Positions 55,640-64,000 of a stretch of 64,000 nt of DNA are shown one piece after another (the stretch's first letter is position 1; the number at the start of each line of letters is the position of its first letter). The position numbers were made by a program, and so were the translations under genes. This DNA is from Termitomyces sp. T153 (taxonomy: Eukaryota; Basidiomycota; Agaricomycetes; Agaricales; Lyophyllaceae). The notes below the pieces were generated by a model. The model searched no databases and was not told where the DNA came from. It saw only the letters and a list, made by a program, of their open reading frames with translations. The stretch is taken from the NCBI GenBank assembly GCA_018296165.2, contig JACKQL020000019.1, positions 868,001 through 932,000 of the forward strand, in the 5' to 3' direction.

Positions 55640-56026
55640 CCTATCAACTCCAGCTCCCCATAGGGATGCATCAGCTTCATCCAGTGTTCAACATAGTCAA
55701 ACTGACTCTGGCCCCAAAGGACCCTATCCCAGGGCAACATCTGCTACCCCCACCACCTCTGGTAGTGGTCAACAACAATGAAGAGCACAAGGTGGAGGAA
55801 ATCCTAAATAGTTGTTTATTCTAGTGACAACTACAATACAAGGTGAAGTGGAAGGGCTATGGGATTGAGAATATCTCCTGGGAACTGCAGGAGAATGTAC
55901 ATGCCCTGTGGCTCATCAAGGAGTTCCACAGGAGACACCCAGACACTCCATGTGCCATACAAGGAATCTACCCTATTTAGCCAACAGACCAAGCAATCAG
56001 GGACTTTTTCTACCCTACACATTGAG
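55640..56026 (+). pseudogene. Chromodomain of element E
   Basis: QLHPVFN-like linker, then EEHKVEEILNS, QLQYKVKWKGYGIENISWELQENVHALWLIKEFHRRHPDTP and IQGIYPI. The first cage Tyr has become His and a TAG/TGA cluster interrupts at about 55822; otherwise the fold signature is clear. Confidence 0.65.
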
Positions 56027-56051
56027 ATGCTGCATGCTAGAGGAGGGGTGA

Positions 56052-56399
56052 TGTCAGGGGACTTCCATTCCTGACCTCTGCAACCTGTTTCAGTGTCTCT
56101 GCAGCTTGTTCTAGAGCCACATAGATCTCCAGAGAACTGCAGAGCTCTCTGTATTACCTCACCAATCATTGTCCTAAGGTTAGAACTAGCTCTGGCTTTC
56201 TATACAGTAGTTCCCATGCCTCCACCACTCACTGATGTGCCATGCTGAGTAGCAGGGATCCTTAGACTTGTTCTTTTTGGATTCCCCTCTGCTAGGTGAT
56301 TAGCTATTGATTGTATCATTGTCTACTTGCTAATATACTTTGAATTCCCCTCTGCTAGCTTCATGACTCTAATCCACTGCCCTGTAGATTGCCCTTACA
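56052..56399 (+). repeat. 3' LTR of element E (LTR3 family, 348 bp)
   Basis: TGTCAGGGGACTTCC..GCCCTTACA, preceded by GAGGAGGGG. Element F resumes at 56400 with AAGGCCAAAGAGCAC (integrase KAKEH). Confidence 0.85.
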
Positions 56400-56973
56400 A
56401 AGGCCAAAGAGCACATAGCATGGTACTATGATTGCTACCAGACACCAGCTGAGAGACCATGTGTATTTGAATAGCTTGGACATTAAGACAACAAGGCTAT
56501 CTTAAAAGCTGTTACATTGTCATCTTGGCCCCTTGATGGTAGAGAAGAAGGTAGGGCCTTTGGCATACCAACTTAGGCTCTCAGCAGGCCTATGCCAATT
56601 GCACCCAGTCTTCAATGTTGTCCAACTGTTTCTAGCTCCAGAGAATCCAATCCCTAGCTGCTACCCTAAGCCACTCTCACCATCAGTTCTGGTCAATGAG
56701 GAGGAGGAGTATGAAGTGGAGGAAATTTTGGATAGCAGGATATTCCAAAGGAAGTTGCAGTACAAGGTGAACTAGAAGGGATATGGCATAAAGGACATTT
56801 CTGGGAACCACAGGCCAATGTATGTACACCTGCCCTGGTCCAGGATTTCTACTGCAGGCATCTCAATGCTCCAAAAGCCATTTGAGGCATATACTCAATT
56901 TCAGCAGCTGACCAGGCAATTGATGACTTTTTCTACCCAGTATGTCAAAATGCTGCACATTAAGGGGGGGTGA
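56400..56973 (+). pseudogene. Integrase end and chromodomain of element F
   Basis: KAKEHIAWYYD-like start, VEKKVGPLAYQLRLSAGLCQLHPVFNVVQL, then EEEEYEVEEILDSRIFQRKLQYKVN followed by a stop where Trp is expected, KGYGIKDIS and a frameshifted tail. It supplies the undeleted reference for the chromodomain lost in element B. Confidence 0.68.
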
Positions 56974-57394
56974 TGTCAGGGGACCACTGTAGCTAGACCC
57001 CTGGATTGTTTCTTTTATTCTGAGACTACTGCTCATTGTGGACCTCCCATCCTTGGGTCACAGGTACTTCTGACCAAGGGCTATCTTTCAATTCTATTTC
57101 ACCAGGTCATGTGCCCCCCATGGTGACAGAGGCATGTGACTTTTCTGTGGTACATGCCCCTACATAGCTACAGAGGCACATGACTTTTTTGTCCTACTAT
57201 ACAGTTGTGTCCCATGAGTACAAAGGCCTAGAGTGTAGCATTGGCCTAATGAGTTCCTCAGACTTGTTTACTTTGGATCTACTTTTGCCAGGTGTGTAGT
57301 TATACTTGTAGACACTGTACAGTGCTGGATAGACTTTGGATCACCCTTGGCCAGTTGTGTGATTGAGCCACAGCCTCCAGAGGTTGCCCTTACA
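56974..57394 (+). repeat. 3' LTR of element F (LTR5 family, 421 bp)
   Basis: Preceded by AAGGGGGGG; TGTCAGGGGACC..CCCTTACA. Very similar to 46774-47195. Confidence 0.88.
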
Positions 57395-57700
57395 GGTAGC
57401 ATAGAGGTAAGCTAAAGCAGAGTCAGTCTATACACAGTTTTCCATAAGTAAAATGTCTTTGTCCAAATCACAAGAAGCTATACAAGTCACTAGACCCATT
57501 CAATGGTTGTAGCTGATGATGGTTGCTATATTGTTATTGTTGTCATTAATCTCTTCAGCAATGAAAGCAATGGGATGGTTTGATTTCATAGTGAACTTTC
57601 TGGAAATTGTTTTTTTTGGACTTGTAGTATGGAAATCTTGGTTTTGTGCATTGCATACCAGAATTTGGATTGGTGATAGTGATAGTAGTTTCAATGTTGC
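57395..57700 (-). pseudogene. Pre-RT part of element G
   Basis: The minus frame (57775-57500 and on) reads LKLLSLSPIQILVCNAQNQDF..RKFTMKSNHPIAFIAEEINDNNNNIATIIS..SCDLDKDILLMENCV, a linker-like region that continues in sense with the G sequence beyond element F. The plus-strand frame over the same bases is its shadow. Confidence 0.45.
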
Positions 57701-58391
57701 TAAGGGTATCAACCATGCTCTTTGTGAATTTGCTGCCTCATACATAGGAAGAATAGCTGGCAAGACCATCTCCACAAAATGTGATGGTATTTGTGCATGG
57801 CATATACAAAATGGTTTCCCATATCATGGGGGTCAACAGCTGAAGTATGTCATTAAGGGGATTGAGAATTGCTGCTCTCTCTCATTGTTCAGACAGAAAC
57901 AACTGCCCTTAACAATCAACATGCTTCAACTACTGGAATTGCACCTGGACTTGTTGACACCTTTAGATGCATGCATTTATTTTCTTGCAGTGGCTTGTGT
58001 CACAACCCACTCCCTGGACCCCCAACCTTGTTCCCAACCTGCTTGCTTCTCCAGAGCTCCCCCTGACACCCTGTCAAGCTCCCCCAACCTTTGTCCACCC
58101 TCTGTGCCCACTCTGGGTGACTCTGACACTGCTCTGGCAAACCCCAATGGCCCCCTGGCTAACTCCAATGCCTTCTCCACAGTCATTGACACTTCTCCTA
58201 ACTCTCTTGAGCCCCTGGAACCCTCCCCCACTGTTACTGACTCTGCCATACATCACCAGCTCATCACCCTGGCTCATCCAACCTCCTTCAAAGCATCACA
58301 ACAACCCTAGGACTGCCCATGTCCTCAACTGATCCCATCAGAATATCACTGCAGCCCATTCCCTGATCACAACCAACACCTGTCAACCCTG

Positions 58392-58981
58392 TGTCATGAC
58401 CCATTCCATTCCCCCCTTCCCTTCACCATTATCCAACCTCAGATTCTACACAGTCCCTCTCTAGATCTCAGCCACACCCCCAGATCTTAGCCACAGTCCT
58501 GTTTCAGCCACATCCAGGTTTTAGCCACCTCTAGGACCGCTTTTCCTGTTCCAGATCATTCCCACAGGCACAGATCCTTTCCACAGGTTCCAGATCACTT
58601 CCACAGGTTCCAGATCACTTCCACCTGTTCCAGATCACTTCCACCTGTTCCAGATCACTTCCACCTGTCCAAGATCACTTCCAGGATTGCTTCCCTTATT
58701 CCAGATTGCTTTCTCATGACTCAGATCACTTTCATCTTCTCCTTTTGGCAGTGTCCTACAGCTATATAAGGTCCCTTAGTCTGTAGCTACACCCCAGCCC
58801 TGACATTACCTGATATCTTGTTTGTGTTCTGTTGTTATCTAATCTTCTCTCCATTCATTACTCGCTCTCATTTCTTAGTTTCTTAGTTTCTTTCCCTATC
58901 TACATACTTGCTGTTGGCATTACCTCCCCAAGGTGGTTTTGGCTCCTGTAAGAGTCCTCTTCCAGGACTGTGGTCCTGACA
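58392..58981 (+). repeat. Inner solo LTR (590 bp, different family)
   Basis: TGTCATGACCC..GTCCTGACA, flanked by CCCTG at 58387-58391 and 58982-58986. It contains CTATATAAG at about 58762 and a tandem repeat array. It interrupts the larger LTR and is therefore younger. No other copy in this window. Confidence 0.85.
58551..58690. repeat. Tandem array of a 20-bp unit inside the inner LTR
   Basis: Roughly six imperfect units of CAGATCACTTCCACCTGTTC, upstream of the TATA-like box of that LTR; a possible repeated regulatory element. Confidence 0.7.
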
Positions 58982-60413
58982 CCCTGCACAGCTCCATTGA
59001 GCTCTGCTGCCACACCTGCTGTCCCCTGGAGCTCTCCAGTAGTCAGTATATAAGTTGTAGAGTAGCTCCTCATACTCTAGTCTTGATATTACTTACCTAC
59101 CTGCCTTACCTGATGTGTTTCTGATTGTTTCTCTTCTTGTGTTTTGTGTTCTGTGTTATGTTTCCTTTCCTCTCAGTCTCCTGGTCTTATCTTAGTCTCC
59201 CAGTCTTGTCTTGTCTCTATTTCCATTATTGTTCTCATTATCATTTTGTATCTCCCCTTGAATGTATTTTTGTTCTTGTCTCAATCTTGTCTCAACTCTG
59301 TCTTATCTTGTTCAACTCCATCTTATCTCATTTGACTCTATTTCCATCATTGTGTTCAAGTCCTTTCAACTGTGTTCAAGTCCTTTTAACTGTGTTCAAG
59401 TCCTTTCAACCATGTTCAAGTCCTTTCAATCTTAATGCCTTTACAAACTCTGTGCTTACAATTACAAACTTCAAACATTCTTTAAACCAACTCTGGACCT
59501 TGCTATTTGCTTGGCCCCAAAACTCATCAACATCTGTTGATCCCCCATCAAGCTCCAGCCCCACTCCCATTACTTGCATAGCCTCCACTGCATCTTCAAT
59601 ACTTGCTTCTGGACTTGTACCTGGTGCCCCAGCAAGTCCAAACCCTTCCCCACAACTTGTCTTAGACTTTTCCAGACCACCCTGGACTTGTTCAGATCAC
59701 TCCCCATCACTTATCCTCACAAGTCACTAATGTCTAGACCTTCTCCAAATGGTGAGTTATCAGTGCAAGTATGTTGCATCTGCCTAATAAGGACTCACCC
59801 AGTGTAGCTAAGCCCCCATGGTCAGTGGAACCTGACAGCTTGTTTCTGGGGCCAGATTTGTCTTGTTGAATTTCTACCCACTAGCGAACAAAAATTCAAG
59901 AGAGACTTGTTCCTCACATAGAACAATATTGGCTCAACATCCTCTGCCAGAGGGTCATGGATGCTGCACCTTCCTAATATGAAAATGGGGGGTTCACATG
60001 GCAAAGATGTGATTCTGTTGAGACAATCTTGTGCAGATCCTATTGGAGCTCTACTGATACATCAGAAACTGAATGGCAAGAATACTACTGATCTGTTGGC
60101 TTTGTACTTTGCTACTTTGGGCACTCACATAGTATTAACATGTTACAAGTTCTTGTCCTGACTCAATAGTATCTGGCATGTCCACAATTTCCCTGTGGTT
60201 TCAGGTCACTGCTTTTGCATTGGTGGAACATTGCATTTATTGTTGGCAGGCATGCCACCAGACATAGTGAAGATTTTGGGCAGATGGACCTCAGATGCTT
60301 TCTTGCAGTACTGGAGGTGTCTTGAGCTGATCACATCTCTGTATGTGGAGCTATTGGCACCAATTCTACAAGATTCCAGATTGATTTGCCCTGCAAAATC
60401 TCTCTCTACCTGA

Positions 60414-61857
60414 ACTTTTGTGGCTTGGCAATTGTGCACCATTGCTTATGTTTCTATGGTTTGCATGTGGACTTCTGTATTGTGGTTATGCCTCATGTTG
60501 GTATACAGTGCATTGGCCACAGACCTTTTCTGTTGACATTCTGACACTTAGTTTGGAGAGTACTTTTTCTTTTGGTCACCATCCACTACTGGTGTGGGGG
60601 GTTATTGGCCACATTGATATGTGGTTGTTTTCACATTGGGTCTCCTATTTGCCAATGCCACTACTCCCTTGATCCACATCCACTGACATGGCTCTACACC
60701 CATCACTACTTAGTATGCAGGACTATATATAATGTACTTTGTATTTCATGCTACTACTATTACACTTGATCAAATGACTGGCTAAATCAGGAAATGGAAG
60801 TCTGCAAAGTGAGGAACAGAATGAATGTGGAATGTGTTTCCTGGATGAATAGTTGTGGTCACATGTTTTGTGTTTCTTGAACTCAAACCATCATCTAAAA
60901 CCTATAAGAGGATAATCACTCCACAGGTGAACCCAGCAAGAGCAGGCAAGGCACAGGCAATGAGCAAGAGTCAAGTGGCATAGGAGCAGCCAGGAGTTGG
61001 ACAGAGGGCAAGTGCAACAAGCTGAGCACAGAGATAATGCTGAAGGATCTTACAGCTGGATCAATAGATATATCTGGTGAATACTGCTATTGTTCAGTCT
61101 GAGGGTATTCTCTCCTGCAGACTGTCATATATACTACATTGCTAGAAATGATGGCTAACATAACTACTTCATCTGTCAGTGGTATGTATGGAAGCATGGC
61201 TAACAATCAATCTATACTGAGTAATGTCTGAGCATGTGATTCATGGAAGGCAAGTAGTGGGGACAGAAGGGTGCAAAACATATGAGCTAGAATTGTGAAT
61301 CATCCTCAGACTAAGCCTGGAATAGAGTTGAACAGTCTTAAAGGGGCTGTCCCTTTATAGACCTAGCTGCAAGTGCCACTATCTATGATCCTAATGTACC
61401 CAGCTCCTCAAGGATAAGATTTCTTAGATATGAAAATCCAATCCAGAAACAGAGAATGACCCAGAAACCATTTGTGAATATGAGTGGGGTTCCTATCATT
61501 AACAAGTAGGCAGTCATGTGGCAAGAAATGGCATCTTTGGTAAGTGATCAATATTAAATGTTGTATACTAGATTTTTTCACCCTCTGTGAGGCAATGGAA
61601 GTGGTTAATTAATAAAATAGGAAACAAATCATTAATCAAAATTCTCTTACATAAAGAAACTGAAATTGTCTGACATAGAGAAACTATCAAGCAAAATTGT
61701 TTTGCAGCAGGAATGAAGAAGAAATTGTCAGTGAAATTGTCTTGCAACAGACATGAAAAAGAAATTATGAATTAAATATGTCTTGCATAGATACAAAACT
61801 GTAGACTAGAAATACACATCGTTCTAAGATAGTGGTCAAAAGTTGGTTTTCTAACAT
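60414..61857. other. No gene seen
   Basis: 60418-60769 has open frames rich in Trp, His and Cys that look non-coding. 61640-61790 repeats AAATTGTCTTGCA-like pieces. Otherwise AT-rich and CG-free. Confidence 0.4.
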
Positions 61858-62150
61858 ATGTCAAGCAGTGGAGTCAAACCTTCATCAAATCTAGAACCTG
61901 ACAGATATAAGAGCTCTCACATAGAACAAATAACCAACTCTTAAAGCCATTAAGCCATGAAGGCTTGACATGCCAGAGCAAAAATGGGGAACAAAGTGTA
62001 TATGTCAAGCAAAGGAGTCAAACCTTGCACCTGCCAGATACAAGACTTGTCACATGGAACAAGCCAACATTTAAAGCCTTTAGGCCATGAAGGCTTAACC
62101 TGTCAGAGCAAAATTCAAGAGCAAAGTAAAGGAATTGAATCTTCACCCTC
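61858..62150. repeat. Tandem repeat, period 144 bp, about 2.2 units
   Basis: ATGTCAAGCA.GGAGTCAAACC starts at 61858 and 62002, and a third partial start lies near 62120. Both full units contain TTAAAGCC and GGCCATGAAGGCTT or close variants. Confidence 0.7.
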
Positions 62151-62389
62151 CTGAGGGGGAAAACATTAAAATATTAGACTGAAACCTGAATTTCCCAGAC
62201 ACAACCATGAAGTAGACTACACAACTGTTGTAATGGTGATTTTCAAATTTCAGTGAGGTGAAAATCATAGACAAAACAATTGTTGGACAATACAAATCAT
62301 CTAGACAGGGAAAATTGTAGCAATCAACAATCATTTGACACATGCAAATCATGTTCAAATTCTGTTTAGTAAACATATCACATGGTCAT

Positions 62390-62830
62390 TGTCAGGGGAT
62401 GTCCCACTTGTTTCCCCTTCTCCTTCTCCAGTTCTTGTCAGATTTCACCCACTATAGTTTTCCTTCATTCTCCTTCCTTTTCCCTATCTATTGGTCCTAG
62501 TTTCAGCCTTCAGGCTGCACCAGTTCTCTGTCAATAATTCAGACAAGTGTGGCCCCTTTGACACTGCCACCAGCTTATGTAACTGCTGACCAATTGCTGA
62601 CACATCACTTTGGTCTTTTTTCTCTGTCATACTGTACAGTTGTTTCCCATGCTTCTAAGGCCTCTGAAGCATCACACCTGGCCTAGAGAATCCTCAGACT
62701 TGTTCTCTTTGGATTTCCCTTTGCCAGGTGAGAAGTTATCTCAGTAGACACTGTACAGTACTGAATAAACTTTGGATTTCCCTTTGCCAGCTGTGTGATT
62801 GAGCCACAGCCTCCAGAGGTCACCCTTACA
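62390..62830 (+). repeat. Solo LTR (LTR1 family, 441 bp)
   Basis: TGTCAGGGGATGTCCC..CACCCTTACA, flanked by GTCAT at 62385-62389 and 62831-62835. Close to 4847-5293 and 1178-1611. Confidence 0.9.
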
Positions 62831-63180
62831 GTCATCAAAGTTGATTTTCATTGTTATTCCAATTTTTCCTTTATTCTAAATTTGCCTTTATACCACTCTA
62901 GTTCTACATTTGTCTTTATGGCACTCTAGTTCCAAAGTCTTGTCCCAGCTCACTGTCTAAATGACTTCCATTCAATCTCAATTCCATCTTCTCATCATCA
63001 ACTCCCAACCTCCAGGAAATTCTGGATTACTGTGAGTTATGTATACATGCTGTGCTCAGCATATTGGGCAACCTTAGATGATCTGATAGCAAAGTTCAGA
63101 TAACCAATACCTGGACATAGAACTGGTAAGCAATAGCTGTATTAGATGTACATACTTGTATTTAAATATAACAGAACTTT

Positions 63181-63912
63181 GTGCTATCTTATATTGGGGC
63201 CAGCACACTTAATGTAATGGATTGTCATGTGCCTAAGCTCATCAGAACTTTGACCACATTGTTCCCTCTGCAAAAACATCAAACCACTACTTGGCTTGTT
63301 GAAGTGATCAAAGTTAAAGTGTGGGACATGGACATCCTGAACCACCCTGATGGTGTCATTGATGTGTATATTTTGATTGGTGGATGTATACTGGCCAGAA
63401 AGATGTGGTTAATTGTTAAGCCATGCAACAATATATTCTTGCATCCTCATCTACCAGCAGTCATGGTCCAGATACAATATGTTCTGCTCCATTCAGAAAA
63501 TTCTGTGTTGGACTTTAATCACACTTGACAAGTTATGGAGTGGGTTTCAACTATAAATGATATTCTCCATCTCCTTTCACACAATAAATCCACTTCCCAC
63601 AATGATTTTCACCATAGCAATTTCACCCCAACAATTCTCAACATGATGGATCATGTGAACTTGACAGCTGGGGAGTATATACTAAAAAGAACTCAATCAC
63701 CAACTATGTCAGTAGAGATCCTGGATGTCACAGTGATTTTCTCTCTCCATCTGATGAGCAACCCTGCTAGCATTCCAAATCATGATGGTTCCTGGCTGCC
63801 TAAAGCCATACCCAATGGAATTGACATGACCAGTTTCCTGCCTCATTCCACTTCTTCAGGGAGGAAGCCCAGCCTGATCTTGTCTTTGGTTCAACATTGC
63901 AGGATTCTCTGA
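63181..63912 (+). pseudogene. Hypothetical coding remnant, unrecognised
   Basis: Two consecutive plus-strand frames, 63181-63528 and 63535-63912, are in the same frame and separated by one TGA, together about 240 codons. The first includes VMDCHVPKLIRTLTTLF and DGVIDVYILIGGCILARKMW; the second is His/Ser-rich. No motif is recognised. It may belong to a mobile element that continues past the right edge. Confidence 0.35.
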
Positions 63913-64000
63913 TTGTGGCATGACCAGCATTGTCCAACACTATAGCTCAGCCATTCTGTTTCTCTAGAGCAGCAAAGATTGTATCAGCTAGGCAGGTAAA

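Larger units (their letters stand above)
50491..56399 (+). mobile_element. Gypsy chromovirus element E, internal region complete
   Basis: Truncated 5' LTR (50491-50684), primer site, gag, protease, RT, RNase H, integrase, chromodomain and 3' LTR (56052-56399). It lies in the integrase region of element F. About 270 bp of F and the first part of E's 5' LTR are missing at the left junction, so a later deletion removed the boundary together with the target duplicate. Many stops, but the full domain order is readable and it serves as the reference for elements C and D. Confidence 0.8.
46774..57394 (+). mobile_element. Gypsy chromovirus element F, nested host of other insertions
   Basis: LTRs 46774-47195 and 56974-57394; target duplication AGTAG (46769-46773) versus GGTAG (57395-57399), one mismatch. 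Internal pieces: 47196-49014, 49454-50490 and 56400-56973. Inside it are a solo LTR (49020-49453) and element E (50491-56399). An internal deletion near 50300 joins RT to the integrase core, removing RT palm, RNase H and the integrase zinc domain. Confidence 0.82.
43356..57700 (-). mobile_element. Gypsy element G (second lineage), interrupted
   Basis: Minus-strand pieces 57700-57395 (pre-RT region), 46773-45456 (RT) and 44390-43356 (RNase H end), separated by element F (46774-57394) and a solo LTR (44391-45450). Reading across element F gives a continuous-looking linker (ALAYLYAT then ACDLPHSYFVS.. SPIPLILGQILP). No LTRs identified; it meets the tracted recombinase gene near 57700. Confidence 0.6.
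57998..59837 (+). repeat. Large solo LTR (LTR-L) with a second LTR inside
   Basis: TGTCACAACCC..ACCTGACA, flanked by GCTTG at 57993-57997 and 59838-59842. Without the inner insertion and its duplicate it is about 1245 bp. TATATAAG at 59047-59054 marks the sense strand. Open frames such as 59125-59730 are pyrimidine-rich LTR sequence, not genes. Confidence 0.9.
57700..60413 (+). pseudogene. Tyrosine recombinase gene, split by LTRs
   Basis: N-terminal part 57710-57997: LCEFAASYIGRIAGKTIS, ICAWHIQNGFPYHGG, YVIKGIENC, LTINMLQLLELHLDLLTPLDACIYFLAVAC. After the LTR it continues FWGQICLVEFLPT, LHLPNMKMGGSHGKDVILLRQSCADPIGALLIHQKLNGK, VVSGHCFCIGGTLHLLLAGMPPDIVKILGRWTSDAFLQYWR. The layout is that of the DNA breaking-rejoining enzymes common in Agaricomycetes. 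The two catalytic Arg positions now read Cys (TGT, TGC), each one CG to TG change; the nucleophilic Tyr is kept. Whether it came from a crypton or a retroelement is open. Confidence 0.72.

Noticed and set aside
57516..57700. Hydrophobic N-terminus of a 264-codon frame suggesting a membrane protein
   Set aside because: These bases are antisense to element G; only the part after about 57700 belongs to the recombinase, and the frame then runs into an LTR.
58544..58690. Short regular repeats considered as a CRISPR array
   Set aside because: Units are contiguous with no spacers, lie inside an LTR, and the genome is eukaryotic.
59125..59730. 201-codon open frame on the plus strand
   Set aside because: It lies wholly inside the large LTR at 57998-59837, is pyrimidine-biased and repeats CAAGTCCTTT; the other LTR copies lack the frame.
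60418..60769. Two plus-strand frames rich in Trp and Cys after the recombinase
   Set aside because: No motif and no link to the recombinase C-terminus, which ends naturally at 60413.

Overview
The window reads as a transposon-dense chromosome segment of a filamentous basidiomycete, most likely an Agaricomycete. Three things point there: a spliced sesquiterpene synthase of the basidiomycete type, spliceosomal introns of 47-63 nt with GT..AG ends, and mobile-element proteins of the kinds that fill Agaricomycete genomes (chromodomain Ty3/gypsy, Ty1/copia, tyrosine-recombinase retroelements of the DIRS type, USP-like genes of mobile islands). I cannot name the species.

The window has two compositional worlds. 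From about 11.5 to 19.4 kb CG dinucleotides are common and host genes survive: a three-finger C2H2 transcription factor (12598-13764, +), a spliced hypothetical gene (about 13983-15410, -), and a complete seven-exon terpene synthase (16220-17629, -). Two short decayed copies of the synthase 5' end lie at 15424-15648. Almost everything else is CG-poor, stop-ridden transposon sequence.

Layout. 1-10565: a + strand chromodomain gypsy element (C) is cut by a gypsy 5' end entering from the left edge (A), a 1.1-kb solo LTR, a 0.45-kb solo LTR and a 3.2-kb deletion-derivative element (D). 10566-11505: a dispersed repeat whose second copy sits inverted at 26.7-27.5 kb. 11.5-19.4: the host-gene island, with one MITE. 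19.4-24.96: a DIRS-like element on the - strand (gag, RT, RNase H, tyrosine recombinase) split by a 1.0-kb solo LTR. 25.4-26.1: a USP-like gene remnant. 28.6-32.7: a copia element containing a solo LTR that itself contains a MITE. 33475-40272: a pogo-like TIR element split by a 6.2-kb gypsy element (B). 42.2-43.3: a decayed Cys-rich gene. 43.4-57.7: a - strand gypsy element of another lineage (G) split by a solo LTR and by gypsy element F, which itself holds a solo LTR and element E. 57.7-60.4: a tyrosine-recombinase gene split by a solo LTR that carries a smaller LTR inside it. 62.4: a last solo LTR, then hypothetical sequence.

The boldest shared signal is in the chromodomain gypsy group. 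Instead of a tRNA primer site, each element has, 2-4 nt after the 5' LTR, a 10-11 nt sequence that is the exact reverse complement of a motif inside its own LTR. This is the arrangement of the self-priming Tf1/sushi retrotransposons, and the pair covaries between LTR families. Immediately after that LTR motif lies a conserved pair of about 20-bp direct repeats 63-65 nt apart that bound an intron-like GT..AG segment. Target-site duplications are readable for most insertions, so the order of nesting can be read directly.
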